Assembly: GCF_001411555.2 (NCBI RefSeq)
Contig: NC_049915.1
Span: forward strand, 17,374,640 to 17,438,639
Direction: 5' to 3'
DNA from: Juglans regia
Taxonomy: Eukaryota; Streptophyta; Magnoliopsida; Fagales; Juglandaceae
Length of the DNA: 64,000 bases
Shown here piece by piece: positions 48,410 through 60,321 of the stretch. The notes under the pieces were generated by a model, which did no database searches, was not told the DNA's origin, and saw nothing but the letters and a program-made list of their open reading frames with translations. Within the stretch, counting starts at the first letter, position 1; each line of letters begins with the position of its first letter. The position numbers and the translations under genes are program-made.

Positions 48410-51400
48410 CTAATTCATTGCTGTGGGCTGAGATGAACCAGAATCAGATCTAGGAGTGCTGCAGCCCGGAGATTGCTTGCTGACATTGTATGGCGATGTG
48501 TGCATCACCCTGAATGAACACAAAAGCAGAATTTAGCACCAATTCTTAACACAGCATAAACCTATGACTCCAAATTTTTAATAATTTGGATTATTGACCA
48601 TGGAGATCAGTGTGTATTTCTAAACGAAGATCCATAAGATTCAATAGAACTTGAAGGACACATTTGAACTGACTTCATATCAGAAAATCCATCCCATTTC
48701 ACAAAAATACTGAGCTAATTTGGGTTATAAGGCCTGGCCAGATAAAAAAAAATGGTAATATAGTTGCTAAACATCTAGCACCTACTCAGATAATGCACTT
48801 GAGTTAACTGAAAACATTTTAGTTTCTCATAATTGAATCGAAATGAAATGGAAAGGCGACCTGGCATATACCTTTCCTTGCGCTTCTCTAAAAATCGAGC
48901 CAAGGATGCTTTACGCGCTTGAGGCAAACCCACTGCAAACACATAACAAAGATTTCTTAAACTGGTACCACTTCTATAGTTTACAAAAAAGACTGTCATG
49001 CTGGTATCAACTATATGGTTTATAATTTCGACAAAAACGAGAAGCCAATGGATAGGATGTGCAGGTAACACACAAATTAGTTATACCTGTTGGAATTAAT
49101 GTTGTTCCAGCACATTCTGCTAGACTGAATGCTTTGCGAGACTCTGAATGGTTGGTGGGAAATGATGAAGCTTCCATTGGTTTGACTCTCTCTGATTCAT
49201 TGGTACTACTTGCTCCTACTCCCAACTGATCAGAACAAGCTTGGGATGGAAAAGAAAGAGGGTCTGGAGGCCCTGGGAACAGTGTTGTGGTATGGGGCCG
49301 GTTTTTAATCACGCCATCAAATGGGGAAGGCTCTTGGGTTGTTGAAAGGGTCATATCATGTGCTGTAGATGACCCATTTCCAGCCAGTAACATAATGGCC
49401 AGAGCCTGATTAGAGAAAGAAATAAGGAATTAAGAAATAAAAAAGAAAATTGAATATTGAGTTAACAGATAGATAGGAGAATGTCTAGAAGGATATATAT
49501 ATATACCCTTTCAGGAGTAATATCATCATAAACGCTCACTGAACCAGCATAAAAGACGGTCAGCTGAGCAGGTGCTCCAGAGGATTTGGAACCATTCCTA
49601 CAAAAGATCAATCTCAATTGAGCTCCTACATATCCTCACAAAACCATAGTTCTGATTCAGTATTTTTGGTAAAATTCTCATACAATACAAATCTTCAGAC
49701 ACATACAAACCTGAGATCGGTGGTACCAACCACAGAACCTGTGGAAGGAAGAACAGAAACAGGAGCTATGGCTCTAAGAGGTTTCGGTTTTATGGTAGAA
49801 CCAACCATGTTCTGGCCAGTAGAAACAGGGTGAGATTGAAGCACAGTGGTGCCCAAAGCAACAGTACTAGTTTGATTTTGTTGATTGGAGAATGGGAATA
49901 TTCTCACTTCCCGGGAGCGATGAATTGAATGGGCATCATGTTGTTGTAAAGGATAGAGTACTGTCATTGCATACTGGTTCTCCATCTCCACTTGCTTATC
50001 AAAACTCAAATTCTTCTGAAAAAAATAACAAGTTAAGATTGGGAAAGAATCAGTCATCCATAACCAAACCATATAGACCATATATTGTATTGAAAGAATG
50101 CTCAAACTTCAGTCCAACTAACAACATTAGCAATCAGAAATTCACAAGGTGTAGGTAAAATTTTATTTTATACCTCAAGATTAACTCCCCTTGTTTTAAG
50201 GAGAATCGTTTGAATTGAGTAATCTTGATCTAAACAAACAAAAGAGCAAAAAACAAACCTGGATTACTCCAGAGTATGGTTTCTGGTTAGTGTCAAAAAC
50301 AGCAGCAGATGAAATAGTAGTCATAGATCCAGATGATGCCAGTGGATCATGCAGAGTCTTTCTGGGACTATCTTCTTGAGTAGCCCTGAAAGACAGGAAC
50401 TGAGGTCCTGCAGAAATCTTGTTTGAGAATGGCCACTGCATTCCTGAACCTCTCAGTCTCAGCTGTGCTGGAAAAAAAAAAAAATCAAAGAAAATGCAAA
50501 ATGATGCCCGAGTAAGTACGTGAATGATTAACACTTTCAGTATAAATATGCAGAAAAGCCTCGCCTTTCATATATTTTTACCATATAGATGCCAAAGCTC
50601 TTCAATACCACAAACTTAGAAAAAAGTATCAAATTGATGTACTTTAAGACTTTAAGTCCCGAAAAGAACGGAAAACCAACGGCATGTAAAAAAACTATGT
50701 GCCAACAAGAATCATGGCTCTCCTACAAGGTAAGCATAAGTGACAGAATCGAATATTCTCAACGTGATTTTTCAGTAAAAGGATTCAAAGTAGGATTAAA
50801 AACACCATTAACATAACAAACCTTTAACAACAATTAAAGTTCACTACAAACAAACGAATACAGCACATTGCCAACTTACTTTATATCACTAAGCGGACAA
50901 AGAGCTACAGAACAAACATCCATGTCCTTTAAGATCACTAGGATCAAACCTAAAAAACTCTATATATATCTGCCAAAACTCTGTTTAGTTCATGCATTAC
51001 TTTTCAGAAGAGCAAATCCAAGAACTATAAATCCTTGTGACCATTAATTTAAGTTCAATTTCTTTACCATTTAAAAGAACTCAATAATTTCATCTAAGTA
51101 TAGTACTTTAATGCAGTCCTTTATTATAAATGTTGCAGCAAGTTGTCAGGCACTGCTGTTGAGGATAATAAAGTATGAGTTTTTGGTAGGAAATTCAACG
51201 TGGCACATGCATTAGTTTAAAGTATCCAAAAAGCAACTCACGCTCATGCTCATGTTACTCAATAGACATGAATCTATCCCCCCCAACACGACAAACTAAA
51301 GTAGGAAAAGTGAAATTGACGTTATATATATACACACACACGCATATATAAGCACCAAAATGAACTAAATTTCAGAAGGAAATATGAAAAGAGGACCCAG

Positions 51401-51502
51401 AAAGCCATAATTAACACCTGAGTTATTAGAATCTTCATTGGCCTCCATGTTTACAGAAACCAAATCATTTTTGGAGCTCAAACCCAGAAAGTCCCTCTCC
51501 AT
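48410..51502 (-). CDS. JAZ3: JAZ3-like jasmonate ZIM-domain repressor (TIFY6B type), 7 exons, 389 aa
   Basis: Minus-strand exons are 51502-51418, 50467-50259, 50015-49711, 49597-49507, 49405-49087, 48932-48872 and 48509-48410, with all phases closed. The N-terminus MERDFLGLSSKND and the following 'MQWPFSNKISAGPQFLSFRA' are typical of the JAZ3/JAZ4 clade. The TIFY/ZIM motif is TVFYAG at about 213-218, followed by 'SVSVYDDITPERAQ/LAIMLLAGNGSS'. The Jas motif is LPQARKASLARFLEKRKER at about 339-357, then VMHTSPYN. JAZ proteins bind and repress MYC2-type factors through Jas, recruit NINJA/TOPLESS through TIFY, and are degraded through COI1 when JA-Ile is present. The degron opening LPQARK resembles JAZ3's LPLARK. 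The last intron splits the Jas region at KER|VMHT. The symbol assignment is by clade resemblance. Confidence 0.93.
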
Positions 51503-51675
51503 CTCTGTGCCTGACTATTTCCTCTCTCTCTCTCAAAATTCTTACGAAACCAACAAAAGAACTTTCAACAACAAAGTACTTTTACCTTACCAAAAACTGC
51601 AACCCAGAGAAAACAAGAACAAGCAAAAGAGCTGATAAGAGCACACATACGAAGATGCTTTTGCAGCTTCAACCA

Positions 51676-51702
51676 CAGAGAGAGAGAGAGAGAGAGAGAG
51701 AG
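51676..51702. repeat. (GA)n microsatellite in JAZ leader
   Basis: A 27-bp GA tract about 175 bp upstream of the JAZ start codon; on the coding strand it is a CT tract, typical of plant leaders and core promoters. Confidence 0.9.
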
Positions 51703-51936
51703 GGGAAAGGGTGCGAACTTAGTAGCTACGGTGGTACTACCGGTGTCTTGTGGGGTTTAAATAAAAAAAATCTCCGCAACATATTTTATAATATATATTA
51801 TAAAATAAAAATATTTTTATAAAATAATTTATAAAAAATATTAGTTTTATAAATTATTTTATAAAAGAATCCATTTTTTAAAATATTATTGCGTAACGAA
51901 AAATGATATTTTTTAATAAAGTGATGGTACGTCCGA

Positions 51937-51942
51937 CACGTG
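51937..51942. promoter_or_regulatory. G-box CACGTG upstream of JAZ
   Basis: GACACGTGGC lies about 435 bp before the JAZ ATG. CACGTG is the preferred site of MYC2-type bHLH factors, which JAZ proteins repress, so it fits the known JAZ feedback loop. The same ACACGTGGC context also fits an ABRE. Confidence 0.55.
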
Positions 51943-54184
51943 GCAAGACACATGGTAATGCTTTAAATTTAAAATTATCTCCACTGAGCTGTGATCTGGA
52001 TGAGTGAACGAAAAAAAAAACGTTTAAAATCATTTAGTTGGGGTCTTTAATCAAATATTTATTTTTTTATTTTTCCTTTTTTATGTTTATTTTTATACTT
52101 TTTTTTTTAATTTGTTAGACAGAGATGCATGTTGCGTGCTTATATAATTCTGACTTCTGACTTATTAAATTTGTTAATTGAGAGTTAATGGAAGGTTTTT
52201 ATTAATGATAAAATTAAAAACTCGATAAATAAATTCATAAATTGTTTCAATACTTATAATTTTTTATTAAGAAAGCTATTTTATTGAGAACTATTTTAGG
52301 GAGTTATATTGACAAACGCTTTAATTTGGCTCCGGTTCCGGTTTTACATGTTGTCTCAACTTATCAAATCACATCATATCTCGTTTTATCTCATCTTAAT
52401 ATTCAAATAATATTCAAATATTTTAATTTTAAAATTTTAACTTTATCATTTAATCATTACATTATCATTACAAATTTTCTTAACTTCTAAATAAAACATA
52501 AAAATAATTCAAATTTTTTAAATGTCAAAATAAAAATTATATTCTAACAATATTTTAATTTCATAATATTTTTATTCAACTTTTTCTCTCTCATTTTTCA
52601 AAACCCATATAGCATCTTAATTTAAACTATTTCACTATTATTCATAAATTATCTCATTACTATTTACATATTTTTCATCTCATCTTATCTCATTTGTGTA
52701 ATCAAACGAGATCTTAATTACAAAAAGATTTTATAAAAATAAATTAATTAATAGACGTAATTTGATATGTCATGTTAAATTATAAAGCTGATTTTATGTC
52801 TATTCTATAAGTTTTGATTCTTGAAGAAGAATAAAGTGATATTAAAGCAATCTAGGTGGTTGGTATTTACTAACGCAAGCATAGAAAATGTCACCCTAAC
52901 TCTTAGGATGTACCACATTTGTAATTGAGTAAGTAGAAAATGGATGAGGATTATCCGTATTAATCAAGACCGACTACATTCAATCCCAAAAGTCCTCATT
53001 ATGTGGTCAATTTCACGTGTTTGACGAGAAATATTAAATTAGAATTACCAAATCAACAGCCAACTCTATATTTGTGGTCATTTTTTTTTAATTTTGTATT
53101 TATTTAGCCTATTACTAAGTATGGAAGCTAAATATTAAAGAAAGGAAAATATTATTTATACTTATAAATTTTATTTATATAATAATACGGGCTGACGTGC
53201 CAGTTATTGATATGAATAAGATTATAAAATTTGAATTTAAAATGAAAATTGATAAAATAAATTTTATACGTAAAATTGTAAGTACATATAACATTACTTT
53301 AGAAGAAATAAAATTTTTTAAAAAATAAACTAATTGAGATGTGAAAAATAGAATAAAAGAAAAGAAAAGAAATAAAAAAGAAAAGGACAAGGTACGGAGG
53401 TAGCATGTGGTGGGATTCGAAGCAGTGGGACTGGAGGAGTGCATGTGATTGGCGGGGCCCTAAGGTTAGAACTGACACGACGTCGCTTTTGGTCCCCCCG
53501 CCCTCGAAGTTTCTAACTCTCTACTAATCAAATACAATGGGGTGTCTCCCATTTATGCAACGTGACATCTTTCGTATACGCATCTTTTTATTTTTATTAT
53601 TTATTTATAAATAAATAAGTAATAGTCACTAATAGGCTATAATTAATTGTGAGTTGTGAAATAGTTCTTTCATTTTTATCCTTTTGCTTATGGATTTTCA
53701 CTTTTCGCACATTTAATTTTTTGTTAACAAAATTAATAATTTAGTCCTATCCATCTCTAAATCAAGCTTTTAACAGCCCAATGTGCGAAAGGTTGATTGT
53801 TGATGTTTGAGTTTCATATCAATTATAATACCCTTAAAATAAAATCTGAATAAAATAATATTTTTAAGAGTTCCCTTTAAAAAACATTAGGATCCACCGT
53901 AAAAAAGTTGGCATTTTTATATAAGTTTCAAATTTTCTTTACTTTTCTTAAATGAGTGCACGGAATTTATGCACTTTCAGATTACATGAAAATTAGCAAA
54001 AAGTGTAAGGTCAATATTACTCCTTTTGAATGCAGTGGAAATGAAGGTATGGCTAGATCCATTAAGGTTGAGAGAGATGGAACTTGTGTCGGATTGCTAT
54101 TTAGCTCCCATCAACGGCAAAATTAATTTCAACATTTCTAGAGAAGAAAATTTTAATTTTTAGCTACCACTTAGTTATAGAATC
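51943..54184. other. AT-rich intergenic DNA with degraded repeats, no gene seen
   Basis: About 52330-52720 ('catatctcgttttatctcat' to 'ctcatcttatctcatttgtg') is a degraded MITE-like unit with loosely inverted ends; similar text recurs near 58260-58400. About 53150-53300 looks like another AT-rich MITE. A GC-richer island at 53395-53520 ('ggcggggccctaagg', 'cgacgtcgc') has no gene attached. Confidence 0.5.
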
Positions 54185-54203
54185 AAGTATCAACTCCCTA
54201 CTT

Positions 54204-54322
54204 ACCTGGACGGGGTCGATGGGTGATCAAGAAGGCTCATGACCTAATCATTGCACACAGGAGGGGTGCTCGCCTAAGGTCTCCCCAAGTGGGAGAGCCT
54301 ACGTCATACTTTAACCAAAAAA
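54204..54322. mobile_element. SINE-like insertion with 19-bp target duplication
   Basis: AAGTATCAACTCCCTACTT (54185-54203) is repeated as AAGTATCAACCCCCTACTT (54323-54341), 18 of 19 bases identical. Between them lies a GC-richer 119-bp sequence ending 'ttaaccaaaaaaaa'. A long near-perfect duplication plus an A-tail is the signature of retroposition. The inner text ('aggtctccccaagtgggaga') resembles tRNA-derived plant SINEs, but I could not place clear A and B boxes. Confidence 0.7.
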
Positions 54323-54369
54323 AAGTATCAACCCCCTACTTTCATACCAATTTGTGATCACCAATTTCC

Positions 54370-56305
54370 TGTTGTGTTTGTGGAGCATAGTTTGAAGAAC
54401 CAGCCAAATTGTTTGCTCAGCTGTAGCTCGACTTGGTGCTCGAGTGAAGCGCAGACAGATAGTTTGTTCGAGGCGCACGCGACGGTAGGCTCCAGTGAAG
54501 CACAACCCTAGTGTTCACTTGAGTGGCGCTCGAAGGTCGACTGGAGCGAATGTTGCACAGATTGTTCTCTCACAACGTGCTCAACACTCCGTTTGAGAGA
54601 AGAATCCTGATTTTGCCGCCTTAGGTTTCTCATGTCGTGGCCGATATATATGAATGTATTTCATATGTTGTTGTATCAAATTGAAGAGAGGGAGAGGCAA
54701 ACGACGTGTAGAGCTTTCTTGAGAGAGAAAGAAGACTGAGAGAGAGAGAGAGTTGAGATTGTGTGAGTAGAGTAAATCTCTTGTAACTCACTGTGTATTG
54801 TAATCTCCTCTGAACAAAATCCACTGCAGCTCCATGGACGTAGACAAGTTGTCGAACCATGTAAATCTGTGTGTAGTGTGTGTTCTTGATTCTTATGTTT
54901 CTGAATTTATTTCATTGTCTTTCTCGCTATCGTTGTTAGTAGGTGTGGGGATTATCCCCAACAACTGCTATCAGAGCTCCAAGGTTCGGAGTTCGGGCTT
55001 AATGATGGTAGGAGAAGAAGTGAAGGTTTGAATCGAGAAGTTTGATGTCACAACTTTTGGTTATTGGAGGATGCAACTCGAGGATTATCACTATGAAAAG
55101 AGACTCCACCTTCCTTTGTTGGGACTGAAGTCGGAGATCATGAACGATACTGATTGGAACCTGTTAGATCGACAAGTTCTGGAGGTTATTCGGCTCACCC
55201 TGTCCAGATTAGTGGTGCACAATGTCATTAAGGAGAGAACCATAATGGATCTTATGGTAACTTTGTCAGATATGTATGAAAATTCGTTGGCGAATAACAA
55301 GATGCATTTGTGAAGAAACTATTCAATCTAAGAATGACAGAAGGTACGTCTGTTACCCAACACTTGAATGAACTCAACACTATCACAAATCAATTGTCAT
55401 CGGTCAAGATTGAGTTTGATTATGAGATTAGAGTGTTGATTGTATTGCATCGTTGTCAAATAGTTGGGAGGCCATGAGAATGGTAGTGAGTAATTTTGCT
55501 GGGGAAGGCGAAGTTGAAGTTCGACAATATAAGAGATTTGATCCTAGCTGAGGAGGTGCGCATAAAGGATTATGGCGAGATCTTGGGTATGGCCCTGAAC
55601 ATTGACAATCGGGAGAAGGGACATGCTTGACCATGTTCCAATGGCAGGAGCAAGTCTGATATCTAAGCAGTGAATCACTTGTTGGAAATGTGGCAAGCCA
55701 GTCACATCAGAAGATACTGTCAGAGTCAGAAACAGACTGAGGATGATGCTGTGAACGCGATGGCTGAATAATTACAGGAGATCATGCATAATTACAAGAA
55801 ACAACATCTTTACCTTTGAGGCACGCACGACAATAGGCTTGAGTGAAGCACAACCCTAGAGTTCACTCAAGCGGTGATCGATAGTCGACTTAAGCGAGTG
55901 TTACACAAATTGTTCGCTTGCGGCTTGCTCGACACTCCGCTCAAGCGAAGAACCCTAATTTTGCCGTAGTAGGTTTCTCACGCCACCTATATATATGAAT
56001 GTTATTTCATATGTTTTTGTATCAGATTGAAGAGAGGGAGAGGTAAACGGCGTGTAGAGCTTTCTCGAGAGAGAAAGAAGCCCTAGAGAGAGAGTTGAGA
56101 TTGTGTGAGTTGAGTAAAACTCTTGTAACTCACAGTGTGTTGTAATCTCCACTGAATAAAATCACATGAAGCTCCGTGGACATAGGCAAGTTGCCGAATT
56201 ACGTAAATATGTATGTAGTGTATATTCTTGATTCTTGTATTTCTGGATTTTTTTCATTGTCTTTCTCGTTATCGTTGTTAGTGAGTGTGGTGCTTATCCC
56301 CAACA
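54370..56305 (+). mobile_element. Short copia-type LTR element with gag fragment only
   Basis: A TTTCC target duplication lies at 54365-54369 and 56306-56310. The 5' LTR (54370-54963, 594 bp) starts TGTTGTGTTTGTGG and ends CCCCAACA, followed by primer site TGCTATCAGAGCTCC. The internal part holds a UBN2-like gag fragment with frame breaks, 55018-55780 ('KFDVTTFGYWRMQLEDYHYE', 'TSVTQHLNELNTITNQLSSV'). The 3' LTR (about 55818-56305) lacks its first 100 bp. Everything from late gag through pol is deleted. It is non-autonomous. Confidence 0.93.
55018..55780 (+). pseudogene. copia gag fragment inside the short LTR element
   Basis: The frame beginning after the primer site reads 'FDVTTFGYWRMQLEDYHYEK', '..NDTDWNLLDRQVLEVIRL' and 'MVTLSDMYENSLANNKMHL', with a break near 55313. 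It resumes at 'FNLRMTEGTSVTQHLNELN'. A decayed zinc-knuckle region ('CWKCGKPVTSEDTV'-like) lies near 55680-55720. No later domain exists. Confidence 0.8.
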
Positions 56306-56596
56306 TTTCCATTCAAATTCATCATTCTTCTTATCCTTTTGAAGCAAATGTGACAACCATTTCCCACTTTTGATCAGTTTTCTCTAGGAAAAAGGTTGGA
56401 AAAAATAAAAATAAAAGTGCATATAGAGAATGCATAAGAGAAGGTGAAAATGCAGGTGGAAAAAAAAATCAAGTGGATTATAAAGAACAAAAGCTATAAC
56501 TAGGACAAGGATTTTCTCCATTTTATTTATTTAGCATAAAATACAAGATATGCTATCCATGTCAGTTAATAACATAATATGAAATGACTAAAGGGT

Positions 56597-57267
56597 GGTG
56601 CTACAGCCCCCAGCGGGGGGCTGTAGTATTATTTAATATATATTTTGTTTAAATAATTTTTATATAGGTTTTTTAATATTTTTTAATATTTTTAAAAAAT
56701 AAAATAAATTTAAATTATTATTAAGAAAATATTTTTTTAATCCAAAAGTAAAAAATATATATTAAAAAATATTTTCTTAATCACGAAGTAAAATAAAAAA
56801 TTATAAAAAAAATATTTTTTATAATTTTTTATTTTACTTCATGATTAAGAAAATATTTTTTAATAATATTATGATTTTTTTAAAAAATATTAAAAATAGT
56901 CATACTACAGCTCCCGTTGGAGGCTCCCGTTGAGCTTAACATGTACTTTTTTATGTGTAATTTTTTAATTTATTTTTTATATAGATTTTTTTTACACTTA
57001 TAAATATTTTTTAAAAAATAAAATAAATTTAAAATATCATTAAAAAACACTTCCTTAATCAGAAAGTAAAAAAAAAATCATTAAATATTAATTTTTATTC
57101 TACTTCGTAATTAAGAAAATATTTTTAAATAATATTATAATTTTTTATTTTATTTTTTAAAATATTTAAAATTATTAAAAATATCTATATAAAAATAAAT
57201 TAAAAAAAAACATAAAAAAATGCTACAGGCCCCAGCGGGAGCCCCCAGCGGGGCATGTAGCATTTTC
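56597..57267. mobile_element. Pair of adjoining foldback MITEs
   Basis: The boundaries are three GC-rich patches in otherwise A/T DNA: 'gctacagcccccagcggggg' (56600), 'tactacagctcccgttggag' (56903) and 'gctacaggccccagcgggag' (57222). Each is followed or preceded by its own inverse (..ctgtagtat, ..gcatgtagcat). The first unit has a strong inner hairpin: 'cttaatcacgaagtaaaata' (about 56777) is mirrored by 'tattttacttcatgattaag' (to about 56848). The second unit (56900-57267) has the same design with 'cttaatcagaaagtaaa' and 'tctacttcgtaattaag'. There is no coding capacity. Confidence 0.8.
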
Positions 57268-57309
57268 CAATGACTAAAATATCTTATATTTTACAACAGT
57301 GGATACTAT

Positions 57310-57543
57310 CTATAATAAGAAATTTCGATCTTCACTTGCCAATGGGAGCCAATAATTCCAATAACATTCTCTTTTGAGCAAAGCATGTGCCTGATGGGGA
57401 CATCCATTGACATACCCTTTTCTATAAGATTGTGCTACTGTCTTGGCTAAATCAAAATTATTATACTCCATGCTTAGGCCCATTCCATCTAAGATTTTTA
57501 AATGTTTCTCTCTTTTGGATAAGTAGCAATGCCAATCATCCAA
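57310..57543 (-). other. Unidentified 77-codon open frame, possible gene fragment
   Basis: The minus-strand frame reads DDWHCYLSKREKHLKILDG, then 'NNFDLAKTVAQSYRKGYVNG' and 'HALLKRECYWNYWLPLASED'. Its composition (W, C, H, K balanced; no low complexity) looks like real protein, unlike the hydrophobic chance frames around it. It has a stop just upstream and no start codon (the frame opens with TTG), so if real it is an exon or gene fragment. I do not recognise the family. Confidence 0.35.
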
Positions 57544-59025
57544 TTATTCGAAGGCCCATCATCAAACGCAAGTTTAATTGGCATACATGCTCTGCATTGA
57601 TGCAGTCTGGTATGTTGACACATGCTACTACATATCAATTATTATTTTTATAATATAAATTTTATTACTCACCAAATAAATGAAGAGAAATAGTATTTAC
57701 AGTCATAGAATACGTAGCCACCACATACTCATCTTGAAAAAAAATGAGTAAATATGTAATTCACATAAAAAAAAAATTAATTTTTTAATAATGAACTCCG
57801 CTCTTTTTCAAAAAGAATATATAATGTTTGTATAATCTATAATTGTATCTAACATTACTGTTAATACATTTGACATGAATAGCAAGTAAATGAGAAACTC
57901 CATTAATGTCTTCTCTACCGACATGGGATACTTCATAGAAATTAAGTCTGAAGCAAGATCAACTTGATCTATGATCAATGCTAGAATAGGGCCTTAACGA
58001 GATGAAAGCGAAGGATCTCCATTTAGACAATCTACAATCCATGAAGAATCACATTTTAATATGACTAATATTACATGTATTTATAATTTTTTATATAAGA
58101 CTTATTTTATTAATTTTCTTTTGAAATTGAAATTTTATAATTTTTAACATATTAATAACTAACACGTAAAGAATTAAGTTTTTTTTAAGTACAATTAGCA
58201 TTTCTCTTCTAATATAATCCTTGAAAAATCCATATTGCACATGAATAATTCAACTTTTTAAAATTTTAAAACAAAAATAATATTAAAAAAATATATTCTA
58301 ATAATATTTTATTTAACTTTCAATTTTTATCTCAACTCATCTCATCTACGAAAATAAATAAAGTCACTCATCTTATCTCATCTCAACTGTAGTGTCCTCC
58401 ACATCGTCTGTACGTAACAACCTTTTCATTTTTGTTCATGCCCATAATAATAACACCCCTTCCATCTCATAAGATACACCAAATTCAGTTTTAAATGAAT
58501 TCTGATTAAGACTCTAATAAAAATTCAGCTTATAGCTATGTTTGGATGTCAAGATTATCTCAATTTTCAACTTATCTCAAACCATTCATTGATAGAACTC
58601 ACTATTTTTTCAATTTTCTATAAAAATTTAAACTCATCTCAATCTATTTCATACATTCAAACACATCAACTTATTTACATTTAAACAAATATTAATGAGA
58701 CTCATAAATACTATTATTTACAGATCAACTCAGATCGTTTAAGATGACCTCAACATTCAAATGTAGTCTATAATAACCTCCAGGAGGTGCTAGCCATTTC
58801 AAAAAATTTTCCTTTGCAATTAAACATTTATTGACTTCAATGTCCTATAACTGTGAACATATGCAAAACAAATATAAATGATATGCAAAGAAGTCTATTC
58901 GGTATGTCCTTTCCTTTTTTAGAAGGTAAGGTAGTTGTCATTTCTTTCCTTGAGAAAGATAAGGCGGTGGTATAGGATTTCAACAATTTCTCACAGTATC
59001 AAAGACAATTTCCAGCTTATTCACC
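57544..59025. other. AT-rich intergenic DNA with MITE-like remnants
   Basis: About 58536-58775 starts 'tatgtttggatgtcaagatt' and ends 'aacattcaaatgtagtcta'. These are short imperfect inverted ends around 'ctcaactcatctcaatctat'-type filler and suggest a degraded MITE. About 58250-58390 is similar. No gene seen. Confidence 0.45.
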
Positions 59026-60321
59026 ATGGCATAGGAACTGGAATACTTATGGGACGGTTTTAAGCTAACAGAGAAAGAAAAAGAGGAAGTTACTTTCACT
59101 AAGGAAGAGATTAGAAGATCAAACTTGTGTGACCAGAACTGTCTGCTTATGCTAGTTGTGGTGGAAAAAAGTATTAACAAGGAAGCTTTCAAAGCCACTA
59201 TGACCAAACTATGGAACCCAGAGGGTTGGATCATCTCTAAAGAGGTAGGGCCTAACAAATTTCTAGTGGAATTTTAGAAAGTTATGGATATAGAAATGGT
59301 GTTGAATGGAAGACCTTGATCTTTTGATAAAAACCTGATTTGTATTCAAGAATTCACGAGTAGCATGCCTCCTACTGTAATGGTTTTTAACCATGAACCT
59401 TTCTGGATACAACTTCATATGCCTCTAGCTGCTATGACTTTTGAAGGGGGAAAGGATTGGAAACACAATAGGGGAGGTGTTGACAATTGATGTGGATGAG
59501 AAGGGAGTTGATTGGGGTAGAAGATGGTCAGAATTGAGGGGATAAAAAGATGGATAGAATTTAAATATGAAAGATTGTCATTGTTCTGTTTCAAGTGTGG
59601 GGCTATAAAACATGTACATAGAGTCTGTGTTGTGGAAAAAGCTAAAAGAAATACTACAGGATGGGGAACTGTTTGGTATGGACAGTAGTTGAGGGCTTCT
59701 CCTACTATATCAAATGGCTAGGGAGAAAAAAGAAATAGTGCTCGTGGAACACAACAACCTAAGCTAATATCACAACTAGGTAATGGAGAAGATTGTAGAA
59801 AAGCTGATATTAATTATGAATACAATTCAGTTTCAAGTGGTTAGAAAAGTACAAGGAAAGATATCATACAAGTGGAATATCATCAAGATTCTGATAAAGC
59901 TGAAGCAGACCAGAACTTCTCATTCAATCACTTTAAAACAGTTTTAACTAACAAGGAAAGTTTGATAGGGGAAACTAGTAATCTAAACAGAAGGGGAAAT
60001 GAAGCCTGGATTCCTACTTCAGAGTTAGCTAGTAATTCTGAGAAATCTTTGAGGAACTTAGTAGCAATAGAAGGAAGTGAAAAAAAGAAACCTGGATGGA
60101 AAAAAAAAAGAAGAGCAAGACAAGTTTTCATGGAAAGGGCAACTGAAATGGCACAAATGGACACTTCTAAGAATGACATAGGAAGTAGGAAAAGAGAGAC
60201 ATTAGAGTTTATTAACAATGCGCAACAGGGTCTCTCCAAAAAACTAAAAGCCATGCTCAATCCTGCAAGGAGCTTAAATCAAGAACACAACAACCCCACC
60301 AGGAAAAATGAGATGCATTAG
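59026..60321 (+). pseudogene. LINE ORF1 pseudogene (DUF4283 plus zinc knuckle)
   Basis: From ATG 59026 the frame reads MA*ELEYLWDGFKLTEKEKE, then 'NKEAFKATMTKLWNPEGWII' and 'HEPFWIQLHMPLAAMTFEGG'. This is the DUF4283 pattern of plant L1-type ORF1 proteins. A CCHC-like knuckle CFKCGAIKHVHRVC lies near 59587-59628. The tail is open from 59872 to 60321. Stops at several tryptophan and glutamine codons, plus small deletions, make it inactive. ORF1 would bind the LINE RNA. Confidence 0.85.
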
